Shown here: one piece after another, positions 21,141-32,119 of the stretch
Numbering within the stretch: position 1 is the first letter of the stretch
How the letters are laid out: every line of letters begins with the position of its first letter
Source of the DNA: Sternotherus odoratus
Taxonomy: Eukaryota; Chordata; Testudines; Kinosternidae
Length of the DNA stretch: 64,000 nucleotides
Direction: 5' to 3'
NCBI GenBank assembly: GCA_032164245.1
Contig: JAVMKO010000003.1
Span: forward strand, 135,645,259-135,709,258
Notes under the pieces: model-generated
Database searches by the model: none
Told to the model about the DNA's origin: nothing
What the model saw: only the letters and a program-made list of their open reading frames with translations
Translations under genes and position numbers: made by a program

Positions 21141-22935
21141 AGTAGATTTAAACAGGAGGAAGATCTCTCACTACACCAGCCAAGGAGGAGTGAGTGCAAT
21201 AGGAGAGCTCTGTTTACCCAAACCAGGGAGAGCACGGTCCCAGTGGGGGCTGCAAGTGCACTCCCATCCTCATGTAAATTCCACTGAAGTCAGGAATTTT
21301 CAGGATTGAGGCCAATACTAGTAATATGGTTCTTTCTACTTAACTGTGTTTGTCAGTTGCAAGCTCTAGCCACCTGCTGCATAAAATAAGATAAGTGGGA
21401 CTACTCAGTAATAAAACTAAACACATACATAAATATTTACAGGATTCAGGGAGGGGAGGGGGGAGAGAAAAGGACAGAGAGGTGCCTAACTGTGCACCTT
21501 TTAACAATTTCACAAGATGGCACGTGAAGTTACTACTAACCACCACTAGGTGAACTCCATCAGTAATATTTAAAAAGCACAGTAGAACCATAACTAGTTA
21601 TTCTGTTTTTTGCTTTTGTTCACCTTAACATAATTTGTGTTCTCTCCTATAATTACATTTGTGGGTGATTTCTTTTTATGGGTTTTGTAACCATTTCTAC
21701 AAAAACATCAAGACCAGAAAATCTGCTGTCTGTGATCTTGTTAGCATTTTAATAGGTAAAACTACAAACTTATAAAATGCCAACCTATACTCTTAAAGTC
21801 TAAAATAGCCCCTTTATTGATTCTAAAACATGTAATTGATGGTGGGGATTTTTTTGTTTTTTTGTTTAGTTTATGGGAGCTTCTCCCCTTTAATTTAATT
21901 GACTCACTGATTATTTTTCCCAGTGCTGTTGAACTTGCTTCCTTGGGCAAAATGTTTAAAAATAGGTTATGAGGGTAGAAAAGACCCAGAACAAAATACA
22001 CTCATTAGTGGGTCTTAGTCATTATGAGCCCCATCAAACATTTTTTTGGAAAGCCCCCATTCTGCAATGTGATCTGCATGGATATAATTGCATGATCAGG
22101 CCCCAATTTAAGACAAAATGCAACAAGCAGGTGTAACAAACTATCAGAGGGAATAGGGGAAGGAGAACAAGAATAATAGTGAATAGACTGTTACATACAC
22201 TAGTGATGAATACAATTAGATTTTTTCAGATCATATGTTTTAAAATAAATATTATAGAACATAAATACAATTAACATCAGCAATGCCTAGCTTGTGGTTG
22301 AGGCTTTTTAAAACAAACCTGATATTAATAGTTTGTGTTGAAGGCAAGTCAGAAGGCAAGCAGGTGGCTTAGAAATTTACCAAAGATAAAATGAGCCAAG
22401 AAGTCAAAACCATACTAGCTACAGCATGATTGCAATCCGAATATCAGCAGATAGAAGAAAATGGGTGAAACTGAATACATACATGTTGACTGGTGCAAGT
22501 CTCTTAAAGGGATATATTGATAGGGAAGTTCCATTTATAAAGAAAAAAAGATGCTGTTGAAGTTGGTAGCCTCAAATTCCATCTATCCATCCACTGCCTT
22601 TCCTAGTAGAAAGTCCAGTTGAAATTTTAAACTGGTTTCAGTTGGCTAACTAGGTTTTGGAATGATGCAATGGGTCTATTAGTCTACTAGATCCTAGGGC
22701 TATGATATTTAAATAACTCCAATCTACTGGAATTTCCACTATGTTGAGGGTTTTGCTTGTTTGCAAAGTATCCAGGCTAAACTTTTTGGTCACCACCTGT
22801 AAGTGCCAGGACACTTATTTAGAAACTCTAGTATGGATGTAGGTGTTTGGTTCTGAATATACAAGCTGCATATTGTAGCCATGATTCTTAATATTTTCCC
22901 AAATAAGCAACCAATAACAAAATCCCCAACCTGCA
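21141..22935. other. Unique non-coding DNA
   Basis: No supported gene. A foldback-family arm is visible at 21238-21305 ('aaattccactgaagtcagga'). Minus-strand frames at 21340-21591 and 21762-22001 have no domain. Confidence 0.4.
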
Positions 22936-23125
22936 ATTTAACAGTTTGCACTTATATAGCACATTCCATCTTATCATCCTAAAGCAATCTATAAATATGA
23001 AGATCTATAGCAGCCCTCTAACATATGTATTATCCCCATTTGGCAGATGAGTAAACTGAGGCATGGGGAGCTAAAGTGACATGCGCAGCACCTCACAGCA
23101 TATAAGTTCTGGCTACGAGTCCCCT
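22936..23125 (-). mobile_element. SINE, reverse orientation
   Basis: The plus strand reads 'gcacttatatagcacattcc' ... 'attatccccatttggcagat' ... 'aaactgaggcatgggg' ... 'aagtgacatgcgcagc', the inverse of the tRNA-derived SINE body with its tail first. Moderately diverged. Confidence 0.7.
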
Positions 23126-24021
23126 GATGCAACTACTATGCTATGTATAAAGCCAGCAGCCTAGCATTCCTGGGCAATCCTGCCATAACAAAAGTGTGTA
23201 TATCTGGAGGAATATAGAGTTCAGTAAACAAGGCCAGTTTCAACTTCCAAAAACTTATTGTTGTAAACTTAGGAAACAAGTATTGACAGACTTTGAATGA
23301 ATCTTAGAATGAAGTCACACATGAGCAAATGTATATTAATTATTTTTTATTAAAGTATCAAAACATAACCTTGAGAATAGAAAACAAATGGCTTTTAATG
23401 CTGTTTTATTCTCCTGAATAAAGTAGACATTTACTAAACCCATGCAATGCATTGCTCATGTCTAACCCTTTTAGACATTGCTCTCTTGGGTATATTGAAA
23501 TTAATTTCAGTACCATAACTTATGAGTTATACTTGCACATACACACGGTGCATGTACACACACACACACTCACTCACAGTGCAAAGCAGCCATGACCAAA
23601 CAGATTGAAAAAAAAACAGAATATCTTCCGACAAAAGTAGTGATACCACATTAACTTTTGGCATGCTAGTAAATAACATGTATGTTTAACTCAAGCAGCA
23701 AATGCATGACGCCTGCGTCACCAGTAATACAGTTATGAGCAACTGTACAAAATTCCTAAAGAAGAGACACTAATTTTGTGATTATGTTGAACAGTAAATG
23801 GAGCCAGTGCCTGTACTAATACCTTATAACAGCATAAGTAACAAACTTTTTATTTTTATTTTGCCTTTGCTGATATTTGATGCACAAAGGACAAAGCCAA
23901 GGAGTTTGATATCTGGATTATGCCTAGATCTACTGCTTCTATATTACAGAAGTCAAATGCTAATGAAAATTCATTTGACAAGGTTATTGAAACACATTCT
24001 ATGTATTTCCTGTGTCAGACA
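23126..24021. other. Unique non-coding DNA
   Basis: AT-rich; a short (AC)n run lies near 23557-23570. No supported gene. Confidence 0.4.
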
Positions 24022-24188
24022 AACAATGGGCCAAATGTATCCATTGTGTAACTCCAGTTAACCCAGTGGAATTGCATGAGGGGGCGCTGTTCTCCAGCCA
24101 CAGGATCTGAGAAACTCTCATTGAAGTCATTGGGAGTTTCACATAATCTGCAACGAGAGACTTGGTCCCCTGGATGAATGTGGCCCAA
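24022..24188. repeat. Foldback MITE, long version
   Basis: It opens 'gggccaaatgtatccattg' and closes with the inverse 'ggatgaatgtggccca'. The interior carries the 'tctcattgaagtcattggga' centre common to this dispersed group. Confidence 0.5.
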
Positions 24189-25529
24189 TAGGTTGTATTT
24201 TATACATTCACCTTTCAGGTATTTGAAGTACATATTTAAAACATGATATAGGACATTACAATATATCCAGATCTTGGGAAAGTGTATTAAGAAGTTCTGT
24301 TGCAGAATATAAAAATTAAAGGATCCGGTATGATATCTGGTTTACCCATCTGGGGCTTGCAAAGTAAGAAGCTGATGATTGAGGTATCTATTGGTTTAGC
24401 CTCTAGATTGAAATTCTATTTTTAACACTGCAGAACTGGTGTAAAATATTATGTACTGTAAACTCCATTCTTATGATTTACTTCATTTAAAATGCATTAT
24501 TAAGCAATTAGACACCACTGGATTGAGATATTAAATCTCTGAACCTAATCCTGCAAGATAAGCAACACCTCATGAGAGGCAAGGATCAGGCACTTATACT
24601 TTTTAAATAGTGGTGTCCCCAATAGAAGTATTGAAGTTTAGAAATATATAATATTAGACACCAAAACATAAAAATAAAAAACAGTACAACACTTGTGTTT
24701 TCAGTTTTGTCTTGTTTGCAATATTTATTATTTCAACTTCTTAGGAATATTAGTGATAAATAAGGGTAATATTTTCTTTTACAAAAAACTGTAATGATAA
24801 TATTTAATAGGATAAAACAATCTGAGGATTTCACAGAAACATCAGAATTGAAACACTCAACTCTAGCTCTTTAGTTCAGCAGCTCAACTAATCGTTCAAA
24901 ACAGCTATGGTTAGATTTTTAAAAAAGTAAAAAATAGTTACTCACTACATCACCAAGTTCTAGGCTATTCTTGGATTCTAAACAGCATTTTGGTTGGCTA
25001 CAGTTACCACTCAAATGTGAAAAAAAACAACCCACCCTACAATTAGAATTCTGGCAATAAGAAATAATCCTGACAGGGTGAGAGACTTCAAACCATTGCT
25101 CACACGAGTAAGAGCTACCTATGGAACTACTTGTGTGAACAGGATTACTAAATTGAGTAATGGTGTGCAAAATCAGCCCCTGTGTGGTCTAATGTAGTAA
25201 GTCTTTTCCATTTCTGTTTTCTGTGATTCACTGTGATTCACAAACTCAGGGTTCAATCCTGCAGTCAAGCAAAAGTCCCTTCCTGGTTAGTTCATTCTTC
25301 CCAAAAAGTGCAGCTCACCCATGTGCAGAGGGCCAACTCAAGGTGGATGCATTATTTAAATTACATTTATAGCATCAAAATAGGGCTTACATGATGTATA
25401 GTCTTAACTTTCCTCTGCACAGGGGTGAATTTCACCCAGAATGAAAGATAAATGGGAGCTTTTTGCCTGAATAAAGATTGCATGCTTAGAACCTAAGACA
25501 TCAGGGAATCATTAGATTTTTCAAGTCTA
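24189..25529. other. Non-coding DNA downstream of ATF3
   Basis: AT-rich sequence with no exon recognised. A minus-strand AATAAA lies at 24724-24729 and could serve as a more distal ATF3 poly(A) signal. Confidence 0.4.
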
Positions 25530-26341
25530 TTTTTACCCTGTAACTTTATTTCCATAAAGCTCTCTGAAATACCACAAATATGAAATATTATACTTTGGGT
25601 GGGCAAAGGCCAAGGTGTTTTCCTATTTTTCATGGCAAAATTGCAATGCCTGAAGAACAGTGTGCGAGGGTCCAGTTCACTAAATGCAAACTTAGTTACA
25701 AGGACATTTGGCAAGAAACTGACACTTGTCACACCTACCAGACTTCTCAAAATCTATCGCTGAGTCATAAAAAAACCCACACAAGTGGTGTGGGGGGGAA
25801 AAGTACAATGCTAACTTTGAAACTAAAGTCTTTGCAGCATTAGGTTAGACTACAGTCCCATCACATAGCAATACATTCTGCCAGAAAGCATCATTCTGGA
25901 AACTGCAAAACTTTAAAAACACTCTCAGTGTGCTTTCCTACCAGCAACAAGGAAAGATAGTGTCCAGCCAGCACAGCTGTCGATACGATGTGCATCATTG
26001 GAAGTCATAGTGTTCTAACACAAACATCACGAGTGCAGGCATTGTACACTAGCAGAGACCTAAAACTTCCGGAGCTGTTGTCTGTAGCTTCTAGGAACAG
26101 CAAGTATGACAAGTACTAAAACCTAGAGTTGAGGCAGAAGACTCTTCGACTTGATCGAGACCGTATCTTTGGAGAGGAAGAATCCCAGCTAAGCCAACAT
26201 GGTCCTTCTTGCCTAACAAAGCAATCTCCCTTGCTTAACGGTTCTAGACTAATAGGATCCTACAGATACACATTGAGTCAAATCCTCCATGGTTTCTGTT
26301 TTTTTGGTGTAAAGATGCACTATGGGAACTCTTAGTTTGCC
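25530..26341 (-). other. ATF3: Putative ATF3 3' untranslated region
   Basis: The region follows the ATF3 stop codon (TAA at 26344-26342). The first minus-strand AATAAA is at 25550-25545, giving a UTR of about 0.8 kb; another lies near 24.7 kb. The downstream GU-rich signal is weak, so the end is uncertain. Minus-strand ATTTA pentamers occur, in line with the unstable ATF3 mRNA known in mammals, but they are also expected by chance in AT-rich DNA. Confidence 0.4.
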
Positions 26342-26539
26342 TTAACCTTGCAATGTTCCTTCTTTGATCTGTTGAATAAAGAGGTTTCTTTCATCCTCGG
26401 GTGTCCTCCCATTCTGTGCTCGAACTATGCAAGTGGGCCTGTGGAGATTGAGCATGTATATCAAATGTTGCTTCTCATTCTTTAGCTCTTCAATCTGGGC
26501 CTTTAGTTCTGCGTTGATAGTTTCCAACTTTTCTGATTC
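26342..26539 (-). CDS. ATF3: ATF3 exon 4, coding part (leucine zipper and C-terminus)
   Basis: The acceptor 'tctgtggctag' precedes 26539 and the exon opens in phase 0 with ESEKLETIN. It encodes zipper leucines 121-142 and the C-terminal tail to Q180, a terminal Gly and TAA. Compared with the human protein as I recall it, SerVal is replaced by ThrIle at residues 123-124 and the last Ser by Gly. Both are conservative and expected in a sauropsid. Confidence 0.96.
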   Translation of the reverse strand, partial: ESEKLETINAELKAQIEELKNEKQHLIYMLNLHRPTCIVRAQNGRTPEDERNLFIQQIKEGTLQG

Positions 26540-29500
26540 CTAGCCACAGAACAGACATAAGTATTACAGTGAGTATTTTACATAGTTAACCATAATGTTA
26601 TTGTGATGGTTGCCACCCTTTATTGGTAGCAAAGCATGATGGCTGGGTTAGAAAGAAACTACCTGCTTTTTAATTAGTCATAACTATGCAGCTATACCTC
26701 ACCAGTATATAATATCTAGAGAAGAAATTCAGAAAATGGCCCTCTTTGCCCTTTAAAGAAATATGACAAATGGTCACAAAGCCAAATTCAATAGAGTTAC
26801 CTGCCAAACATTGCTTTGGCCAAAACGAAGTTTACTTGCCACTATCACAAAAACAAACAACCCCCCCCCCCCATTATGAACTCACTGGGCCAGTCCAACG
26901 GCCAAGTGTAAGTTCCAGTGAGCTGCACTCCAGGATCTGAATCCTTGATTCTAGCCTGGTTCCTTGTTCCCAGGCCAGCAGGGACTTAGATCATGTGGAG
27001 GCAGTCTGTTCATTTTGGGGTAGGATGATAAGACCCTGCTTTTCTCTGATAGACTCCTCTGACTAACACAAGAAGTGATGTCTCCCTACACTTTTCTGAA
27101 GAGACAATCACTGACATGGGGCCTTTGAGAGACTGCTTAGTACCCTTGATGCAGTAAAGGCCACTAATCACAAACTTGCTACTGGAGACAGACATTAGCA
27201 CATGAGGGATACTTTGTGCCTATTCTTGTGTCCTCTGTGGTACCGTGTGTAAATGCTCTTTTCTATAGGACTCTTATGACATCATTACTGTTTTGCAGTG
27301 GCATGAGCTTATGGTATCAATAAATAGTAATAGTACACAAGTTTTTGATTTGTAAAAGTTACTTCTGTGAAAAGTTCAATCAGGAGTATTAATTATAAAC
27401 CAAATGAGATGTAGCTTTAATTTGTTAAGCTACTTACATCAGTGATCATTTCTAACTGGAGAGCCATTTCATAGAGTAATCAAATTTTGGTGCATTGAGT
27501 AAGCATAACTTATTAGAACCTATACTGTACAATTATGTGAAATGTAATTTTAATTCATGTGTTCTATTTACATCCTCAGATTAGTATTATCCATATAAAT
27601 AATACTATCACTCACTAAGATTGCAACAATTTTTTCTTCTCCTTCTGCAGTTATTTTTCATATATCTTTCATTGTTAACCAAATTTGATCTGAAGGCATT
27701 TGGATGAAATTCACCTCAATTCCCTAGGATTTTACATAGGCCTGTGCCAGCCTTCTGTAAAAAGATGAATTTCACCCATTGGTGAATTCAGCTTTCCACT
27801 GCTCAAGTGAGGTGGCTAAATATCTCCATTTTACATTTGGGGGGAAAGAGGGCAAATGACTTGTTCAAGATCACACAGGAAGCCTGTAGCAGAGACAGGA
27901 ACAGGGTCCACATCTCCTGACTCCCAGTCCTGAACTTTTGCCCGAAGACATTGTCCTATTTGCTCAAATAATGGAAAGAGGAAATAGAGTAAGAACAGTC
28001 AAAGTCAGTAACTTACTTTCTGCAAACATTCTGTTTTCTCCTTCTTTTTGTTTCGGCATTTTGCCGCAGCAATTTTGTTCCTTTCCCTTCTTCTCTTTTT
28101 CCTTTCATCTTCTTGGGGTGAAAACTAGCAAGATTCAAGATGAACATACTCAGCATGATACCGTACATGCAGAATAATCATGTTGATAATTGCTGACTTT
28201 TAAAATAATGGTAGCACTAAAGGTTAGCACTAATAGGTTTGTGACCAACACAGAGCATCAGACACCCTAGAGGTATGCTTCTGATCTCACATCAGTGTAA
28301 ATCAGGAGTAACTCCTCTGAGGTCATCAATGTAAATCTGACATAAGAGATCAAAATGAGGTCCTCTGTGTCACATTCTGAAGTCTTATTTAAGCCAACAT
28401 TTTTAAATTAAAATATATTCGGATTTTATTCTACTGACTAATGTTTAATTCTCTGAAGTCAGGAGGAGTTTTTTCTGAGTAATAATGATGTGCAGAATCA
28501 GGACCCTAGTCTGGTGGTTGGATAGCAGAGTACTACTATGTCAGTGTCTAAGGTCTACTACAGGGATCAGCAATGTTAGCACACGGGACCGCAGGGTAAG
28601 CACCCTTAGCGGGTCCTGCCACTTTGTTTACCTGGCGTTTCGCCGACCGCGGCTCCCACGCCAGGTAAACAAAGCGGCAAGGCCCGCTAAGGGTGCGTAC
28701 CCTGCGGTCCCGCGTGCCAATGTTGCTGATCTCTGGTCTACTGGTTGTACTCAACCCAGCCATCTTTACACATGAAATACCCTCTGATGCCAATAGGAGT
28801 TTGAAGTGGGGATCAGTGGTTGTATATGGAATTCACAAAAAGTTCCACTCTTTGCACTCAATTCTGCTCTCAGTTATTCCATTGCAAACCTAAAGTAACT
28901 TTGGCCCTATGGACTAGATTCTCCTCTCACTTGGATTTTACACTGGTACAGATTTCAGTGGAGTTACTCAGACTTATACCAACGTGCATGAGTTCAGTCT
29001 GCCTCCCCCCAAGGCTAGGAATGGCACAGCTTTTATCTTCAAAAGAGGGTGCTATTATAGATCTTAGTGCTTTCCTTTTGGCCATCTGGTAGGTTCACAA
29101 CCAGAAAACTGGTTTACAACTAATGCACAGCTATTGACCAAACTTAAGCTATGTCTTCACCGCAATAAAAGGTGTCTTTTTATATTGAGATAGCTAATTT
29201 GAGATAGTGACCTTGATATAAAATCCTTGTGGTTGATTTTACTTCCCTGTAGTGGGTTGAGGAGTCAACCCTTTACCTCCCATCTGCAGATGACCTCAAC
29301 TAACTACATCAAGATTAAATTGAAGTGACTTGCTCCAGGCCCTACAGCAAGTCAGTAGTGAAGCCAGATCCAGAGTAGCCTCTAGAGATACTCACTTCCA
29401 TTAATAAGGGAAGTTATTACGTGTCAGGCTAAAAATAAACTGGCCTTAATTGAAATGAAAGGTGAAACAGTGTTTCACATTAACAGCTAAAGCAGGGGTG

Positions 29501-30550
29501 GGCAAACGTTTTGGCCCAAGGGCCACATTGGGGTTCAAAATTGTGAGAAGGGCTGGGTAGGGAAGGCTGTGCCTCCCCAAACAGCCTGGCCCCGCCCCCT
29601 ATCTGACCTCCACCCACTTCCCGCCCCGACTGCCCTGCTCAGAAGCCCCGACCCATCCAACCACCACCACCCCCGCTCCTTGTCCCTTGATTGCTCCCTT
29701 TGGAGACCCTCCCACTCTAACTGCCCCCCCAGGACCCCACCCCTATCTAGACCCCTCTGCTCTTTCTTCCCTGACTGCCCCCTTCCAAGACCCCCCCCCC
29801 CACCCTAACCACTCCCCAGGGATCCCACCACCATCTAAGCCCCCCTGCTCTTTACTCCCTGACTGCCCCCTCCTGAGGACCCCCCCCCCCCGGGACCCAA
29901 CCACCTAAGCCATGCTCAGCCGGGCGCTCCAGTGTGAGCGCGGAGCCCCGTGGTTCACTGCGCTCCGCCCAGTGCCCCGGCCCGGGAGTGCTGGGCCCCG
30001 CAGTTCCCCGTGTTCCGCCTGGCACCCCGGCCTGGGAGCACAGGGCCACTGGCACCGCACCACCGGCCCAAGCTCTCAGGCCGGATGAAAATGGCTGGCG
30101 GCCCGCATATGGCCTGTGGGCTGTAGTTTGCCCACCCCTGATCTAAAGAAAACAAATAAAGAAACAGAGTACTGAACACATTTACAGCTTTAGTCCCCTG
30201 AGGACTTTTTGTGTTTGAGATTATATCATTCTTGGTCTTTGGTATATTTTGTGGTACGTTAAATCAGAACACTCATCAATCAAATGGAAATATTATCAAA
30301 AGAATGATACCTCTGCTTTCAGAACAGACATTTCAACAGGTCTTTCCATCACTGTCACTGTTTCCAATGTGGAAGACATCCTGTGGGATAGGCACTTATT
30401 TTGGATGGCAAATCTCAATTCTTCCTTCACCAGTGGGGTTAGATTTGTGAAATCCTCAAACCCCAGTGATGCTGTAGGAGACAAACAAGGAACAATTGCG
30501 GAGGCACTGACTTCTGATGCAGATACCTGGCCTGGGTTTTGGAGCATCAT
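26342..30550 (-). CDS. ATF3: ATF3, stress-induced bZIP transcription factor (three coding exons)
   Basis: The CDS joins 30550-30311, 28124-28017 and 26539-26342, giving 181 codons plus stop. The product is a nuclear CREB/ATF-family factor that binds TGACGTCA-like sites as a homodimer or with JUN/C/EBP partners. In mammals it is induced by stress through ATF4, JNK and p53. Residues 1-80 are the regulatory N-terminus (ends VLKAE). The basic region covers about 88-108, with the NxxAAxxCR signature at N96, A99, A100, C103 and R104. The zipper has leucines at 114, 121, 128, 135 and 142. The C-terminal tail includes HRPTCIVRAQNGRTPEDE and QQIKEGTLQ. This tail separates it from the paralogue JDP2 and from BATF3. 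The start is the first of two adjacent Met codons. No frame breaks. Confidence 0.97.
26540..28016 (-). other. ATF3: ATF3 intron 3
   Basis: 1477 bp, beginning GTAAGTTAC at 28016 and ending GGCTAG. It holds an inverted SINE at 27815-27965, close to the exon 3 donor, and a C-run at 26863-26873. No other exon is seen. Confidence 0.9.
27815..27965 (-). mobile_element. SINE in ATF3 intron 3, sense to ATF3
   Basis: Plus-strand text 'atctccattttacatttggg' ... 'caaatgacttgttcaagatc' ... 'catctcctgactcccagtcc' is the inverse of the SINE body, so the SINE lies in the same orientation as ATF3. Its head ends about 50 bp from the exon 3 donor. Confidence 0.75.
28017..28124 (-). CDS. ATF3: ATF3 exon 3 (DNA-binding basic region)
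   Basis: 108 nt in phase 0, coding residues 81-116 from FSPQEDER through RNKIAAAKCRNKKK to TECLQK. The acceptor is 'aatcttgctag' and the donor is AAA|GTAAGT. It is too short for a simple ORF scan and was found by splice context. The conserved exon length and phase match the mammalian exon. The first residues differ from human VAPEE, as expected at a weakly constrained junction. Confidence 0.96.
28265..28364. repeat. Foldback MITE in ATF3 intron 2
   Basis: Contains the family centre 'gtgtaaatcaggagtaactc' with its inverse-type partner 'aatgtaaatctgacataaga'. Ends are diverged. Confidence 0.5.
28561..28735. mobile_element. hAT-type foldback MITE, 175-bp hairpin, in ATF3 intron 2
   Basis: Ends are CAGGGATCAGCAA and the inverse TTGCTGATCTCTG, with 8-bp target duplications gtctacta (28553-28560) and gtctactg (28736-28743). 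The arms 28561-28637 and 28659-28735 are inverted copies with 9 mismatches in 77, separated by a 21-nt loop. It is CpG-rich. No coding capacity. Confidence 0.92.
28907..28992. repeat. Foldback-family fragment in ATF3 intron 2
   Basis: The arm 'ggactagattctcctctcac' is followed by 'ttttacactggtacagattt' and 'cagtggagttactcagac', the standard left arm and centre. The right arm is lost. Confidence 0.5.
29493..30140. mobile_element. hAT-type MITE, 648 bp, in ATF3 intron 2
   Basis: Ends are CAGGGGTGGGCAAACG and the inverse GTTTGCCCACCCCTG, with 8-bp target duplications agctaaag (29485-29492) and atctaaag (30141-30148). The interior is strongly C-rich on the plus strand (29570-29900) with several C-runs, which opens proline-rich frames that are not genes. 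Its right end is 171 bp from exon 2. Confidence 0.9.
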
Positions 30551-30554
30551 TTTG
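30311..30554 (-). CDS. ATF3: ATF3 exon 2 (start codon and N-terminal domain)
   Basis: The acceptor 'ttgttccttttcag' precedes 30554. After four UTR bases (caaa) the exon opens with two Met codons at 30550-30545. It codes 80 residues, from MMLQNPGQVSASE through FEDFTNLTPLVKEELRFAIQ to VLKAE, and ends exactly at a codon boundary at 30311. The length equals the human exon's coding part. Coding bases are 30311-30550. Confidence 0.96.
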
Positions 30555-31159
30555 CTGAAAAGGAACAAAATAAAAACATTGAATAGTCTTTCAATAATCT
30601 TAACAAGCAAAACAGATTTGACAGAAGAGAGCTGCATTTTCCATAACTATGAACCAATCTCTGTATATTTTTTGCATAGGTTGAGATGACATTTTTACAT
30701 TATTTATTTATACGTACATATATGTATACACACATTTATAGATTTATTTTAGAGTCTTATGGAAAGGTGTGCGAGTTGACACTGCAGTTCATAATGGTTG
30801 CAAGAGAACCTTTACTGACTATTTTATAAGGACTGATCATGCATTCCTTGAGCAATCCAAATTTCCTTTGAAATCAAGCAATGCAGGCTCAGGTCCTAAG
30901 TGAATGCATCTATATTTAGTCAATTTTTAAATGGATGTATGTTTTTTTAATTCTATCTTATTATGCATGTCATCAGGATCTTTCTGCAAAGTAATATGTA
31001 AAATAGCACTGTGAATCCTTCAAGCCTGGCAGGGTTTGTGAGGAGGGAGAAAGGAGACCTGTAGAAGGAAAACTGACAATTGAAGATGTTTTAAATTTTA
31101 AAATTGTAAAAATACACAATAAACGGTTCTCTCATACTAATAGCTATACCTCTATATTC

Positions 31160-31277
31160 AAGCTTGGAAGGAATGGGCCAGATCCTGGCCTCAGTTACAC
31201 CTGTGTAAATCCAAAGTAACTCCACTGGATGCCTTGATTTACATGGGTGTGACTGAGCGAGATTAGAATCTGGTCCA
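31160..31277. repeat. Foldback MITE in ATF3 intron 1 (best-preserved GGCCA-type copy)
   Basis: Left arm 'gggccagatcctggcctcag' plus 'ttacacctgtgtaaatcc', then the inverse 'gatttacatgggtgtgact' and 'agattagaatctggtcc'. The arms pair over most of the element, so the consensus structure is clear here. Confidence 0.65.
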
Positions 31278-31680
31278 AAATTGTTCAAATCAGAAGATAA
31301 ATTCCTGCAAAGCAGTTTGTAGTAAAAGTTGGCACAAGCATAAAGAGCTATATATGCTCAGAAGTATGAAGCCAGAGGTAGGGTTGGAGGGAATGAGCAA
31401 TGCAAAATTTGAAGTACATTTTATTCTTTTGCTCTTGTGAAATCTGAAAGTGCCCTTGCACACCCTTAAAATTAAGGTATTTTCAATGACTAAACATGTA
31501 TGGACAGATCCTCTATCACTGTAAATTGATGTAGCTGTATTAAATTCAATGGAACTAACCACTGGAAGGTCTCACCCTTATTTTTAAGAAACTGGATAAA
31601 ATTCAGGTTATTCTACCATATTGCTTTTTCTGCTTCCTCACAGGATGCAGCCAACTGCATATCTTGTAGTCATGAGGAAT

Positions 31681-31813
31681 GTTCCCTCTAATTTTTGACA
31701 GGCCGTGTGCACAAAAAAATGTTTCTGTGCAAATTTTTGTGCACGCAGTGTTTCACCGTGTGCTCAAGATTTAGGATCTGTATGTGCACACACTCGCACA
31801 GCTTAGAGGGAAC
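31681..31813. repeat. Small MITE with GTTCCCTCTAA ends
   Basis: Begins GTTCCCTCTAATTTTT and ends with the inverse 'gcttagagggaac'. The interior alternates 'gtgtgcac' and 'tgtgcaaat' units. I could not see a clear target duplication, so the superfamily is open. Confidence 0.6.
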
Positions 31814-32039
31814 AGTGGTCATGGGGTTACTGCAGTATTACTGGTTCTTGATTTGTATAGTAATTATAGTAAAATCAGTTGCATTTAACTCCTTAGCAGG
31901 TAAGTAGACAACTGCCTCAGGGTATCTGTGTACATAAATGAAGGCTCTATGTACTCACCCTAGATTTGTGCACTCACCTTGACGTCAGTGCTATAACTTT
32001 CCAGCTTTGGGTGGGGGTAAAAATTATGTACTCTAACAA

Positions 32040-32119
32040 AAGGCCAGATTCTTCTCTCAGTTATCCAGAAATTTACTCTAAATTTATACTGGGTTAATTG
32101 AGAGCAGAATCTGGGCCAG
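32040..32119. repeat. Foldback MITE in ATF3 intron 1
   Basis: Left arm 'aggccagattcttctctcag', right arm 'gagagcagaatctgggcca'. The centre 'ttactctaaatttatactgg' is diverged. Confidence 0.6.

Larger units (their letters stand above)
28125..30310 (-). other. ATF3: ATF3 intron 2
   Basis: 2186 bp. Donor GTATCATTC is less typical than the other two but usable. It contains foldback repeats at 28265 and 28907, a 175-bp hAT hairpin at 28561-28735 and a 648-bp hAT MITE at 29493-30140. Confidence 0.88.

Noticed and set aside
26342..28124. JDP2, BATF3 or FOS-family gene instead of ATF3
   Set aside because: The C-terminal tail (NGRTPEDERNLFIQQ) and N-terminal MMLQ..VSASEVSAS segment are specific to ATF3; JDP2 and BATF3 have different tails and no such N-terminus.
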